Source: Candidatus Intricatilinea gracilis
GTDB taxonomy: Bacteria > Pseudomonadota > Gammaproteobacteria > Burkholderiales > Burkholderiaceae_C
DNA: 64,000 nucleotides
Assembly (NCBI GenBank): GCA_016702605.1
Contig: JADJDQ010000023.1
Coordinates: 62,001-126,000 of the forward strand
Direction: 5' to 3'
The notes beneath the pieces are model-generated. The model made no database searches. It saw only the letters and a program-made list of their open reading frames with translations, and was not told where the DNA came from. The translations under genes were made by a program, and so were the position numbers. Shown piece by piece: positions 37,213 to 45,960 of this stretch (the first letter of the stretch is position 1; each line of letters opens with the position of its first letter).

Positions 37213-37269
37213 GGTGACGACTCCGGTAGGTGGGTTGGTCGATTTCTGCTTTTGCTTGAAGTCAATATA

Positions 37270-37285
37270 AGCAGAACACGTGCCA
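37270..37285 (-). promoter_or_regulatory. Sigma-54 (RpoN) promoter candidate for the RTX gene
   Basis: Read on the minus strand, TGGCACGTGTTCTGCT matches the -24/-12 consensus TGGCAC-N5-TTGC with the exact GG-to-GC spacing and one mismatch (C for T in the -12 element). Transcription would start near 37259, giving a leader of about 46 bases before the RTX start at 37212. A CACGTG palindrome lies inside the element. Confidence 0.65.
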
Positions 37286-37666
37286 TGCCTTCATTCCCCT
37301 TGTTTGCGGGCATACATGGGAGAACAGCCCATGTCTTCCTCGGCAATTCGTGACCCTCGCTCAAGTGAGTGGGGTAAATGACCCGGTAGATTTCCCCAAC
37401 TTGTGCGATTTGCCCCAGATTTCGACCCCATTGCCCCCGTACAAGCGCCCGCAAGTGAGTGCTGCGATGAGTCGCTAAGTGATCAAATCAGATTGCAACT
37501 AGGTTTTACCGAGAAAGAAATTTCGTGGCAAACAACCCACGTTTGGCCTTAACCCCCGTATCTAGGGGGTAGACATGACAAATTGCGTCAGTTAACCCAT
37601 GCAGATTGATCGGGTATTTGCCCTGGCAATCAGGCAGAGCTCAACTGCAGGATCGCGCCGCACAAA
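37286..37666. other. Non-coding region upstream of RTX gene
   Basis: About 380 bases, clearly richer in A/T than the surroundings and without a plausible gene. It is where an RpoN activator would bind. Short inverted repeats include CGTGG/CCACG around 37525-37543 and TGAC/GTCA around 37574-37589. No known operator is recognised. Confidence 0.45.
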
Positions 37667-37699
37667 CGAAAACGGCCGCAAGTTGTGGCTTGCGGCCGT
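37667..37699 (-). terminator. Terminator of the first cytochrome c gene
   Basis: Eleven-base arms at 37689-37699 and 37672-37682 (ACGGCCGCAAG/CTTGCGGCCGT) with a six-base loop. On the minus strand they run into TTTTCGTTTG, 40 bases after the cytochrome stop. Confidence 0.8.
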
Positions 37700-37740
37700 C
37701 GGAAGATCGGTGGTCGGCCCTGGGGCCGACTGATCCAGTT

Positions 37741-38046
37741 TTACTTCAGGCTGAGAACCCAGGCAGCAAGTGTCTTGGCTTCGGCAGGCGACACCTGGGG
37801 ATTGGCCGGCATCGGAATCTGGCCCCAGACGCCAACGCCACCCTTTTGAATCTTGTCGGCCAGCTTGGCTGCGGCGCCGGCGTCAGCCTTGTACTTGGCG
37901 GCGACTTCCTTGTAGGCGGGGCCCACCAGTTTCTTGTCGACCGCATGGCAGGCCAGGCAGTTCTTCTTGGTGGCGAGGTCGGCATTCGCAAATGCGGGGC
38001 TGATGCAGGCGGCAGACAGGGCGACCAGAGCGAGGAGGGACTTCAT
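37741..38046 (-). CDS. Small periplasmic cytochrome c (c-551/c-552 type), copy 1
   Basis: A 101-residue precursor with signal peptide MKSLLALVALSAACISPAFA, then a mature domain of about 80 residues. The haem site is Cys30-Leu-Ala-Cys33-His34, and the axial Met79 lies in GQIPMPANP. This is the layout of class I cytochromes c-551/c-552, soluble electron carriers between bc1-type complexes and terminal oxidases or reductases. It is about four-fifths identical to the copy at 38595-38900, including an unchanged signal peptide. AGGATGCC precedes the ATG and it has its own terminator. The partner is unknown. Confidence 0.92.
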   Translation of the reverse strand: MKSLLALVALSAACISPAFANADLATKKNCLACHAVDKKLVGPAYKEVAAKYKADAGAAAKLADKIQKGGVGVWGQIPMPANPQVSPAEAKTLAAWVLSLK

Positions 38047-38265
38047 GGCATCCTTTCAGGTGGTGATGCTTGGGTGACGGGGCAACCTCAAATTGTAAGT
38101 TGGCGAGGCGCCACTTGCGAGAGGTTTTCAGCGGCCTTCGAGAGTGCCTCTGGGTCGAGTCGGCCCGGTCGAGACCGGCGGATCCATCCGAAGCCGCCTG
38201 TATCGATCCCCTCGCCGCCTGACCGACAATTCGTGACACCACAGACCACCACACAGGAGTCCGCG

Positions 38266-38496
38266 TTGCCGATCTTCGAATACACCTGCCACGACTGCCA
38301 TGCCGAATTCGAACTGCTCGTTCGTTCGGACACCCGGCTGCAGTGCCCAAGCTGCCAATCTGCCCAACTCGACAAGAAGCTGTCGGTGTTTGCCACTACG
38401 GCGAGCGGCGGCGGTCAAGCCGATGCATCACAAGCCTTCGGGCCGTGTGGCTCGTGTGGCCATCCGGATGGACCGGGGAGCTGCCGGATGCAGTGA
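38266..38496 (+). CDS. FmdB-family zinc-ribbon regulatory-type protein
   Basis: A 76-residue protein with a TTG start, MPIFEYTCHDCHAEFELLV, the standard opening of the FmdB putative regulatory family (usually MPIYEYRC). CHDC and CPSC form the zinc ribbon, and a Gly/Cys tail (CGSCGHPDGPG) closes it. AGGAG at 38255-38259 lies six bases before the TTG, which fixes this start; the frame stays open far upstream with no other good start. In many Burkholderiales this gene sits near a DUF502 gene and aspS, but here it lies between two cytochrome c genes transcribed in the opposite direction. The molecular role is unproven. Confidence 0.85.
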   Translation: MPIFEYTCHDCHAEFELLVRSDTRLQCPSCQSAQLDKKLSVFATTASGGGQADASQAFGPCGSCGHPDGPGSCRMQ

Positions 38497-38523
38497 AGTT
38501 GCACCTGCGAGGGGAGTGCAATG

Positions 38524-38554
38524 AAAAACGGCCACAAGCTCTTGCCTGCGGCCG
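38524..38554 (-). terminator. Terminator of the second cytochrome c gene
   Basis: On the minus strand a ten-base stem (CGGCCGCAGG with CTTGTGGCCG, two G-U pairs, loop CAAGAG) is followed by TTTTT. It is related in sequence to the terminator of copy 1, consistent with duplication of the whole unit. Confidence 0.75.
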
Positions 38555-38594
38555 ATCGAGTCTGTCTGTCGGCACCAAGGCCGACGAACAGGTC

Positions 38595-38900
38595 TTACTT
38601 CTGGCTGAGAATCCAGGCAACCAGTGTCTTGGCTTCGTCAGCGGACACCTGGGGGTTGGCAGGCATCGGGATCTGGCCCCAGGCGCCAACGCCACCCTTC
38701 TGGACCTTCTCGGCCAGCTTGGCTGCGGCGGCCTTGTCGCCCGCGTACTTCTTGGCGACGTCCTTGTAGGCCGGGCCGACGACCTTGACCGCCACCTGAT
38801 GGCAAGCCAGGCAGTTCTTCTTCTGAGCGAGTTCGGCACTCGCGAATGCGGGGCTGATGCAGGCGGCAGACAGGGCGACGAGAGCGAGGAGAGACTTCAT
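38595..38900 (-). CDS. Small periplasmic cytochrome c (c-551/c-552 type), copy 2
   Basis: 101 residues, aligned without gaps to the copy at 37741-38046. The signal peptide and the region GGVG-WGQIPMPANPQVS are the same. Differences cluster just after the haem motif (CLACHQVAVKVVGP instead of CLACHAVDKKLVGP) and in the KYAGDKAAAAK helix. Haem ligands Cys30, Cys33, His34 and Met79 are kept. The differing surface next to the haem edge suggests altered partner specificity or redox potential. The frame continues upstream, but the ATG at 38900 begins the signal peptide and has AGGA in front. Confidence 0.92.
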   Translation of the reverse strand: MKSLLALVALSAACISPAFASAELAQKKNCLACHQVAVKVVGPAYKDVAKKYAGDKAAAAKLAEKVQKGGVGAWGQIPMPANPQVSADEAKTLVAWILSQK

Positions 38901-39057
38901 GGCATCCTTTCGGGCTGAGGGAGCTTGTTGGCAAAAATGGCCGCGCGGATTGTAGTGATCGCAAAGGCCCGGGCGCATCAGTCTTTGTAGTGCCGGCAAC
39001 GATGCCGGATCGAGACTTACGCTTGCATGCAACGTGGCTGCAGGCTTTGGGGTTTAC

Positions 39058-39297
39058 ATGGTATTCGTGGTAATTGGTGTCGTGATGGTCTTGCTCCGGG
39101 CGCTCGAGTTGTGGCCGCTGGCCGACTTGGCTTGGTGGTGGGCCATCTCGCCGTTCTTCTGCGCCCTGGCGTGGTGGGCCTTCAAGGACTCGACCGGATG
39201 GACGCAGAAAGAGCAGATGCGCAAGATCGACGAGAAGAAGGCCGAGCGCCGCAAACGTGCGCTCGATGCCCTCGGCCAGGGACGCAAGCCGAGATGA
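39058..39297 (+). CDS. TIGR04438-like small Trp-rich protein
   Basis: 79 residues: one hydrophobic N-terminal segment (MVFVVIGVVMVLLRALELWPL), a Trp-rich middle (LAWWWAISPFFCALAWWAFKDSTGW), probably a second membrane helix, and a charged tail (KIDEKKAERRKRALDALG). This matches the small Trp-rich protein family TIGR04438, found mainly in betaproteobacteria and of unknown function. The ATG at 39058 matches the family start; an in-frame GTG lies eight codons upstream. Confidence 0.75.
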   Translation: MVFVVIGVVMVLLRALELWPLADLAWWWAISPFFCALAWWAFKDSTGWTQKEQMRKIDEKKAERRKRALDALGQGRKPR

Positions 39298-39325
39298 ATC
39301 GGCGGCCTGCACCCTGGCGTCAGGC

Positions 39326-41011
39326 TCAGCCCTCGAACTTGTCCAGCACAGCCCCCTGGCTGGCGCTCGACGCATTCATCGCGAACTTGGCCAACACCCC
39401 CCGGGTGTAACGCGGGGCCGGGCGCTTCCATTCGGCGCGGCGACGGTCGAGTTCGCTGGCGTCCACATTGAGTTCAAGCAGCAGTTTGTGCGCATCGATG
39501 GTGATCGAGTCACCTTCCTTCACCAGCGCGATGTTGCCGCCCGCGTAGGCTTCCGGCGCCACGTGGCCGACCACCATGCCCCAGGTGCCACCCGAGAAGC
39601 GCCCGTCGGTGATCAGGCCGACCGACTCACCCAGGCCCTGGCCGATGAGTGCGCCGGTGGGTGCCAGCATCTCGGGCATGCCCGGGCCACCCTTGGGGCC
39701 GAGGTAACGCAGCACCATCACGTCACCCGCCACGATCTTGTTGGCCATGATGGCGGCCAGTGCGCTCTGCTCGTCGTCGAACACCCGCGCCGGGCCGGTG
39801 ATGACCGGGTTCTTCAGACCGGTGATCTTGGCCACGCAACCCTCGGGGCTGAGGTTGCCCTTGAGGATGGCCAGGTGACCCTGCTCGTACATCGGCTTGT
39901 CGATGGTGCGGATCACGTCCTGGTCGGCGCGTGGCGCGTCCGGCACATCGGCCAGGTTCTCGGCCACGGTCTTGCCGGTGATCGTCAGGCAGTCGCCGTG
40001 CAGCAGGCCGGCCTTCAGCAACACCTTCATGACCTGCGGAATGCCGCCGGCATGGTGCAGGTCGATGGCCAGGTATTTGCCACTGGGCTTGAGGTCACAC
40101 AGCACCGGGGTGCGCTGGCGCACGCGCTCGAAGTCGTCGATGGTCCATTCCACTTCAGCCGCGTGGGCGATCGCCAGGAAATGCAGCACCGCGTTGGTCG
40201 AGCCACCGGTGGCCATGATGACCGCCACGGCGTTTTCGATCGCCTGCTTGGTGACGATGTCGCGCGGCTTGATGTCCTTCTTGACGGCCTCGACCAGGAT
40301 GGCCGCCGCGCGTTTCACGCTCTCGACGATCTCGTCCTCGACGTTGGCCATGGTCGACGAGTACGGCAGGCTCAGGCCCAGCGCCTCGAACGACGAACTC
40401 ATGGTGTTGGCCGTATACATGCCGCCGCAACTGCCAGAGCCGGGGATGGCGCGACGCTCGATCTCGCAGAAATCCTCTTCGGCCATCTTGCCGGCGCTGA
40501 ACTGGCCGACCGCCTCGAACACGCTCACGATGTTGAGGTCCTGACCCTTGTACTTGCCCGGCAGGATGGTGCCGCCGTACACGTACAGCGCCGGCACGTT
40601 GGCGCGCAACATGCCCATCATGCCGCCGGGCATGTTCTTGTCGCAACCACCGACGACGAGCACGCCGTCCATCCACTGGCCGCCCACGCAGGTCTCGACA
40701 CAGTCGGCGATGACCTCGCGGCTCACCAGGCTGTACTTCATGCCTTCGGTGCCCATGGCCATGCCGTCACTGATGGTCGGCGTGCCGAAGATCTGCGGGT
40801 TGCCGCCGGCCTCCTTGATGCCGATGACGGCCGCGTCGGCGAGCTTTTGCAGCCCCGAGTTGCACGGCGTGATGGTCGAGTGACCGTTGGCCACGCCGAT
40901 CATGGGCTTGCTGAAATCGTCAGCCTGGTAACCCAGGGCGTAATACATCGAGCGATTCGGCGCCCGGGCCACACCTTCGGTGATGTTCTTGGAGCGGCGG
41001 TTGAAACTCAT
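39326..41011 (-). CDS. ilvD: Dihydroxy-acid dehydratase
   Basis: A 561-residue cytoplasmic enzyme of valine, leucine and isoleucine synthesis that dehydrates 2,3-dihydroxy-isovalerate and -methylvalerate to 2-keto acids. Family cysteines bind an Fe-S cluster: Cys50 (TPCN), Cys123 (GGCDKNMPG, with Lys125) and Cys195 (GSGSCGGMYTANTM). All three being present favours the [2Fe-2S] plant/Mycobacterium-like subgroup over the [4Fe-4S] E. coli type, an inference from motif context. The start at 41011 gives MSFNRRSKNITEG and has AGGAAGA in front; the frame continues 35 codons upstream without support. It stands alone, divergent from lgt. Confidence 0.96.
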   Translation of the reverse strand: MSFNRRSKNITEGVARAPNRSMYYALGYQADDFSKPMIGVANGHSTITPCNSGLQKLADAAVIGIKEAGGNPQIFGTPTISDGMAMGTEGMKYSLVSREVIADCVETCVGGQWMDGVLVVGGCDKNMPGGMMGMLRANVPALYVYGGTILPGKYKGQDLNIVSVFEAVGQFSAGKMAEEDFCEIERRAIPGSGSCGGMYTANTMSSSFEALGLSLPYSSTMANVEDEIVESVKRAAAILVEAVKKDIKPRDIVTKQAIENAVAVIMATGGSTNAVLHFLAIAHAAEVEWTIDDFERVRQRTPVLCDLKPSGKYLAIDLHHAGGIPQVMKVLLKAGLLHGDCLTITGKTVAENLADVPDAPRADQDVIRTIDKPMYEQGHLAILKGNLSPEGCVAKITGLKNPVITGPARVFDDEQSALAAIMANKIVAGDVMVLRYLGPKGGPGMPEMLAPTGALIGQGLGESVGLITDGRFSGGTWGMVVGHVAPEAYAGGNIALVKEGDSITIDAHKLLLELNVDASELDRRRAEWKRPAPRYTRGVLAKFAMNASSASQGAVLDKFEG

Positions 41012-41250
41012 GCAGGTCTTCCTGGGGCAGTTGGCAAGCGCAGCGCCTGCCGGGTCTGAGGTGGGGTGGCCCGGTCTCTCGGGTCGGGCCGGAACTATAG
41101 ACCGGTGGCCAAACACCGGCCTGCCGGAGGCACCGAGGTGGCAGCTGTGTCGGCCGATTCCTTTGGCCCGTTGCGCTGGCCCTTTGGGTCGGCCGTGGTG
41201 GCGTGTTCTGGCCCGGTTGGCGTCGGTCAGCCGTGGCGGAGGCGGCTCGT

Positions 41251-42090
41251 ATGATGCCCATCATGCTCATCCACCCCCAATTCAACCCGGTTGCGCTCGA
41301 CCTGGGCGTTGTGCAGATCCACTGGTACGGCCTGACCTACCTTGCAGCCTTCGGCTTGTTCTACTGGCTGGCGACGCGGCGCATCCTTCTCGCGCCGTTT
41401 GCCGAGGGTGGCTGGACGACCCGTGACGTCGAAGACCTCTTGTTCTGGGGTGTGCTCGGTGTGGTGGTGGGTGGCCGGCTGGGGTATGTCGTCTTCTACA
41501 AGCCGGGTGATTACATCGCCCACCCGCTCGACATCCTCGCGGTGTGGAAAGGTGGCATGGCCTTTCACGGCGGCTTGCTCGGTGTCGCTGCTGCCATGGC
41601 CTTGTTCGCGCGCAGCCGCAAGCGCAAGTTCCTGGAAGTGATGGACCTGGTCGCGCCCTGTGTGCCCACCGGCCTGGCTTGCGGGCGCATCGGCAACTTC
41701 ATCAATGGTGAGTTGTGGGGCAGGGAGGCCGACGCCTCGTTGCCCTGGGCCATGGTGTTTCCGCAGTCGGGCACGGCGATCGCCCGCCACCCGTCGCAGC
41801 TGTACCAGTTCGCACTCGAAGGCCTGATGTTGTTTGCCCTCGTCTGGATCTACGCGCGCCGTCCGGCGGTCTACCAGACGGCCGATGGTCGCCGTGTCTG
41901 GGGTCGGGTGGCCGCAGCCTTTGCCGTGGGTTACGGCATCTTTCGTTTCATCGCCGAATACTTCCGCGAGCCCGACGCCTTTCTCGGCCTGTTGTCGATG
42001 GGCCTGAGCATGGGCCAGTGGTTGTGTGTGCCCATGGTGCTCATCGGTGCTGCGGTGTGGGTCTACGTGGGGCGCGACTCGCGTGCCTGA
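41251..42090 (+). CDS. lgt: Prolipoprotein diacylglyceryl transferase
   Basis: A 279-residue inner-membrane enzyme that transfers diacylglycerol from phosphatidylglycerol to the lipobox cysteine, the first step of lipoprotein maturation. It has about seven membrane helices. The essential histidine is His106 in MAFHGGLLG, and the signature CGRIGNFINGELWG contains the essential Arg146. The tandem ATGs at 41251 and 41263 are both possible; GGAGG at 41239 favours the first. The stop overlaps the start of tsaD. It would modify lipoproteins such as the acylase at 1889-4384. Confidence 0.95.
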   Translation: MMPIMLIHPQFNPVALDLGVVQIHWYGLTYLAAFGLFYWLATRRILLAPFAEGGWTTRDVEDLLFWGVLGVVVGGRLGYVVFYKPGDYIAHPLDILAVWKGGMAFHGGLLGVAAAMALFARSRKRKFLEVMDLVAPCVPTGLACGRIGNFINGELWGREADASLPWAMVFPQSGTAIARHPSQLYQFALEGLMLFALVWIYARRPAVYQTADGRRVWGRVAAAFAVGYGIFRFIAEYFREPDAFLGLLSMGLSMGQWLCVPMVLIGAAVWVYVGRDSRA

Positions 42091-43180
42091 ACTGCCGCCT
42101 CGCCTGATCCGCGTCCTGGGCATCGAGTCGTCGTGTGATGAAACCGGCGTGGCCGTCGTCGCGTTCGAGGCTGGCAGCCAGGCCTTGCCGCGCCTCGTCG
42201 CGCAGGCCCTGCACAGCCAGATCGACATGCACCAGGCCTACGGCGGCGTGGTGCCCGAACTGGCCTCGCGTGACCACATCCGCCGCGTGTTGCCCCTCAC
42301 CACGCAGGTGTTGGACGACGCCGGCCTGCGCCGTAGCGACATCGACCTGATCGCCTACACCCGCGGCCCTGGCCTGGCCGGGGCGCTGCTGGTGGGGGCC
42401 GGCGTGGCCTGCGCCATGGCCATGGCGCTCGACAAGCCGGTGCTGGGTGTGCATCACCTCGAAGGCCATCTGCTCACCCCCTTCCTGTCGGTCGACCCGC
42501 CGAGTTTTCCGTTCATCGCGCTGCTGGTGTCGGGTGGGCACACCCAGCTCATGCGAGTCGACGGGGTGGGCCGCTACGAATTGCTGGGTGAAACCATCGA
42601 CGACGCAGCCGGCGAGGCTTTCGACAAGACCGCCAAGATGCTCGGCCTGGGTTACCCCGGCGGCCCGGCACTGGCAAAGCTGGCGACTCGAGGTGATCCG
42701 CAGGCCTTCAAGCTGCCGCGTCCGTTGCTGACGGGTGATCGCGCCGCGACGCTCGATTTCTCGTTCGCCGGCCTCAAGACCGCCGTGTGGACCCATCTGC
42801 TCAAGCTTGGCGGCACGGCCGATGCGCCGCATGCCGGCATCACGGCGCAGACGATTGCCGACATGGCGGCATCCACTCAAGCGGCCATCACCGAGGTGCT
42901 GGTCAACAAGTCGCTCAAGGCCTTGAAGGCCAGCGGCCTCGAGCGCCTGGTGGTGGCCGGTGGTGTGGGCGCCAACCGCAGCCTGCGCGACCAGCTCGAT
43001 ACCGCCTGCGCGCGCCGCGGCGTGTTGGTGCACTACCCCGAGCTGGCGCTGTGCACCGACAACGGCGCCATGATTGCCCTGGCCGCCGCGCTGCGGGTGC
43101 AGGCCGGGCGCGCCACACCCACGCGCGATTACGCCTTCGACGTCAAGCCACGCTGGGATCTGGCGAGCCTGGACGCCTGA
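42083..43180 (+). CDS. tsaD: tRNA threonylcarbamoyladenosine transferase TsaD
   Basis: A 365-residue cytoplasmic protein that completes t6A37 formation on ANN-decoding tRNAs with TsaB and TsaE. The N-terminal VLGIESSCDETGVA is the ASKHA phosphate-binding motif. The metal-binding histidines lie in HHLEGHL, and QAYGGVVPELASRDH and TLDFSFAGLKTAV follow as in the family. The GTG at 42083 places VLGIESSCDET at the expected distance and makes an eight-base overlap with lgt, implying coupling. GGGGCG lies upstream. Confidence 0.95.
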   Translation: MPELPPRLIRVLGIESSCDETGVAVVAFEAGSQALPRLVAQALHSQIDMHQAYGGVVPELASRDHIRRVLPLTTQVLDDAGLRRSDIDLIAYTRGPGLAGALLVGAGVACAMAMALDKPVLGVHHLEGHLLTPFLSVDPPSFPFIALLVSGGHTQLMRVDGVGRYELLGETIDDAAGEAFDKTAKMLGLGYPGGPALAKLATRGDPQAFKLPRPLLTGDRAATLDFSFAGLKTAVWTHLLKLGGTADAPHAGITAQTIADMAASTQAAITEVLVNKSLKALKASGLERLVVAGGVGANRSLRDQLDTACARRGVLVHYPELALCTDNGAMIALAAALRVQAGRATPTRDYAFDVKPRWDLASLDA

Positions 43181-43286
43181 ACAACCGGCAGTTCTGTCGC
43201 CGCGACACCTTCGTCCCTGTGTGTGTCAGGGTAATTGCTGCGCCGCAGCAATAAACTACCGCCCCATTCCTTGCCTGGGGCGTACG

Positions 43287-44633
43287 GTGATCAATTTCTT
43301 CAAGAGCTGGTTCGAGCGTGGCCTGCCTGGTGCCCGAGTTGTTGCGTCGGCCGGGGTGCTGCTGCTGGCGGGTCTGGGTGGGCCGCAGTCCGTGGCGGCT
43401 GCAGGTGCGTCCGCCGCTGGCGCTGCCCCGCGCGAGCCCATCACCTTGGCACTGATCGAAGGCTTGAGTGGCCCCTTTGCCAATGCCGGCGAAGCGGTGG
43501 CGCGCAACCTCACCTGGGCGGTGGAGCGGGTCAACGCCCGCGGCGGCGTGCGCCTGCCTGGCGGCAGCCGGCCACTCGAACTGGCGCAGCTCGACAGCAA
43601 GGGCCAGACCGACGAGGCGCTTGGCCAGTTGCGCCTGGCCATCGACCGCGGAGCGGCCTTCGTGACCCAGGGCAACAGCTCGGCCGTGGCGGGTGCGCTG
43701 GTCGAGGCGCTCAACAAACACAACAACCGCGAGCCGGCGCGTCGCGCGTTGTTGCTCAACTACTCGGCCGTCGAACCGTCACTCACCAACGAACGGTGCA
43801 GCCCCTGGCACTTCAGGTTCGACGCCCATGCCGACATGCGACTGGCGGCGCTGCTCGACGTGCTGAAGGATGACGCTGCCGTCAAACGCATCTACCTGAT
43901 CGGTCAGGACTACAGCTTCGGTCAGCAGTTGCTCAAGCAGGCGCGTGTGATGCTCGCGCAGCGCCGGCCCGACATCACCATCGTCGGCGACGAGTTGCAT
44001 CCGGTCGGCCGGGTGAAGGATTTCCTGCCCTATGCGCAGAAGATCAGGGCCAGCGGTGCCGAGGCCGTCATCACCGGCAACTGGGGCAACGACCTGACGC
44101 TGCTCGTCAAGGCCGCACACGACGCGGGCTATGCCGGCAGCTTCTACACCTTCTATGGCAACGCCCTGGGTGTGCCCGCGGCGCTGGGTGATGCGGGTCT
44201 CGGGCGTGTCATTGCCGTGGCCGAGTGGCAGCCCAATGTGGCGGGTGCGGCGTCGGTGGCCTTCACCCAGGCCTTCCGGGCGCGTTTTCCCAAGCCGGCC
44301 GACGACTACCTGCACCTGCGCATGCAGGTCATGGTCGAGATGCTGGTGACGGCCATCGAACAGGCCGGTAGTACCGACGCCGCTGCAGTGGCCAAGGCCC
44401 TGGCCAGCGAGCGATACGACGGGCGCAGCCTGGGCGGTCTGCACGCCGGCGCCTGGATGCGCGCGGGCGACCATCAGCTGATGCAGCCGCTGGTCGTGAG
44501 TGTGATGCAACGCGCCGGCGGGCCGGGCGTGCCCTTCGGTGTAGAAGGCACGGGCTACGGCTTCAAGCCGCTGCGCAGCCTCACGGCGACGCAGGTCGAG
44601 GTGCCACACAGCTGTCGCATGCCCGCCTTCTGA
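43287..44633 (+). CDS. ABC-transporter substrate-binding protein, leucine-type (Peripla_BP_6)
   Basis: 448 residues, GTG start with GGGGCG upstream. A signal peptide (about residues 1-36, VVASAGVLLLAGLGGPQSVAAAG) is followed by a type I periplasmic binding fold: ITLALIEGLSGPFANAGEAVARNL, VTQGNSSAVAGALVEAL, RIYLIGQDYSFGQQLLKQAR and DFLPYAQKIRASGAEAVITGNWGND. These are family features of branched-chain amino acid and amide/urea binding proteins. No permease or ATPase genes are adjacent, so it is solitary here. It may serve a distant transporter or act as a sensor. The ligand is unknown. Confidence 0.85.
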   Translation: MINFFKSWFERGLPGARVVASAGVLLLAGLGGPQSVAAAGASAAGAAPREPITLALIEGLSGPFANAGEAVARNLTWAVERVNARGGVRLPGGSRPLELAQLDSKGQTDEALGQLRLAIDRGAAFVTQGNSSAVAGALVEALNKHNNREPARRALLLNYSAVEPSLTNERCSPWHFRFDAHADMRLAALLDVLKDDAAVKRIYLIGQDYSFGQQLLKQARVMLAQRRPDITIVGDELHPVGRVKDFLPYAQKIRASGAEAVITGNWGNDLTLLVKAAHDAGYAGSFYTFYGNALGVPAALGDAGLGRVIAVAEWQPNVAGAASVAFTQAFRARFPKPADDYLHLRMQVMVEMLVTAIEQAGSTDAAAVAKALASERYDGRSLGGLHAGAWMRAGDHQLMQPLVVSVMQRAGGPGVPFGVEGTGYGFKPLRSLTATQVEVPHSCRMPAF

Positions 44634-44790
44634 AGCGTAGCCCTCAGGCGCAACAAGGCGTGGCCGAAGGGTGGGTGCTGCGCCTGCGGTGCTCGAGCGG
44701 CGCGGCCGCAACTGGGCTTGCCTGGCGCCCGACGCCGTGCCACTCGGCGCTCGCGTAAAGTGGCCGCCCCGACCACACCGAGCCTTGCCC

Positions 44791-45945
44791 ATGCGTGCCG
44801 CCATCGCCGAACTTTCCGCCTCCCGCATCCGTGAGGTGGCCAATGCCGGCATCGGCCGCAGCGACGTGCTGGCCTTCTGGTTCGGCGAAAGCGACGCGCC
44901 CACGCCGCAGGCCATCAAGGACGCGGCGGTGGCTTCCATCCAGCGCGGCGAAACTTTCTACGCCCACAACCTCGGCCTGCCCGAGTTGCGCGCGGCGATC
45001 GCCGATTACGCCAGCAGCCTGCACCGGCCGGTGACGGCCGACCGCATCGCCGTGACTTCCGCCGGTGTCAATGCACTCATGCTGGCGCAGCAGGTGCTGC
45101 TTGACGCCGGCGACGAGGTGGTGGCCGTGGTGCCGGTGTGGCCCAACCTCACCGCCCAGCCCATCATCATGGGCGCCACCGTCAAACGTGTCAGCCTGCA
45201 TCCGGACGCCACGGGCCAGTGGCAACTCGACCTGGCCGAACTGCTGGCGGCCATCACGCCGGCCACGAAGATGCTGGTCGTCAACGCGCCCAACAACCCG
45301 ACCGGCTGGACACTCACCCGTGCCGAGCAGCAGGCCATCCTGGACCATTGCCGCCAGACCGGCACCTGGATCCTGGCCGACGAGGTCTACGAGCGCCTGT
45401 TCTACGAAGGGGATGCCACGGCGGCGCCGAGCTTCTTGGACATCGCCGATCCCGACGACCGGCTGGTGGTGGTGCACAGCTTCTCGAAGAGTTTCCTGAT
45501 GACCGGCTGGCGCCTGGGCAATCTGGTCGGCCCAGCGGCGCTGATCGAGCAACTGGGCAAGCTCATCGAGTTCAACACCTCGTGTGCACCGGTGTTCGTG
45601 CAGCGAGCCGGCCTGGCTGCGCTCGAGCTGGCGCCGACGAGCGTGCCCGAACTTCAGGCGCACCTGAAGTTGTGTCGCGACACCCTGGTCGGCGCGCTGC
45701 GTGAACTGCCGCGCGTGATGGTGGCGACGCCGCCCGGTGCGATGTACGCCTTCCTGTGCGTCGACGGCGAGGGAGATTCCCTCGCGCTGGCCAAGCGCCT
45801 GGTGGTCGAGAACGGACTGGGCCTGGCGCCTGGTGCAGCCTTCGGTGACGAAGGTGAAGGCTGGCTGCGCTGGTGTTTTGCATCGCAGGACGTGGCGCGT
45901 CTGCGCCTGGGTGTGGCCCGACTGGCGCAGGCACTGAACACCTGA
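44791..45945 (+). CDS. PLP-dependent aminotransferase, class I/II
   Basis: A 384-residue cytoplasmic fold-type I enzyme. The substrate/cofactor loop NAPNNPTGW, the Asp of ILADEVYE that binds the pyridine nitrogen, and the Schiff-base Lys233 in SFSKSFLMTGWRLG are all visible. Overall it resembles aspartate/aromatic or alanine-type aminotransferases of group I-gamma. The amino donor and acceptor cannot be assigned. The ATG at 44791 begins MRAAIAELSASRIREVANAG; the frame is open before it without a better start. Confidence 0.88.
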   Translation: MRAAIAELSASRIREVANAGIGRSDVLAFWFGESDAPTPQAIKDAAVASIQRGETFYAHNLGLPELRAAIADYASSLHRPVTADRIAVTSAGVNALMLAQQVLLDAGDEVVAVVPVWPNLTAQPIIMGATVKRVSLHPDATGQWQLDLAELLAAITPATKMLVVNAPNNPTGWTLTRAEQQAILDHCRQTGTWILADEVYERLFYEGDATAAPSFLDIADPDDRLVVVHSFSKSFLMTGWRLGNLVGPAALIEQLGKLIEFNTSCAPVFVQRAGLAALELAPTSVPELQAHLKLCRDTLVGALRELPRVMVATPPGAMYAFLCVDGEGDSLALAKRLVVENGLGLAPGAAFGDEGEGWLRWCFASQDVARLRLGVARLAQALNT

Positions 45946-45960
45946 GTCGGCGCGGGCATC

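Noticed and set aside
37741..38900. One cytochrome c copy as a pseudogene
   Set aside because: Both copies keep signal peptide, CxxCH, axial Met, start signals and terminators, with no frame damage.
43232..43252. Short inverted repeat TTGCTGCG/CGCAGCAA between tsaD and the binding-protein gene as a terminator
   Set aside because: It has no T tract on either side and almost no loop. I treat it as an incidental palindrome.
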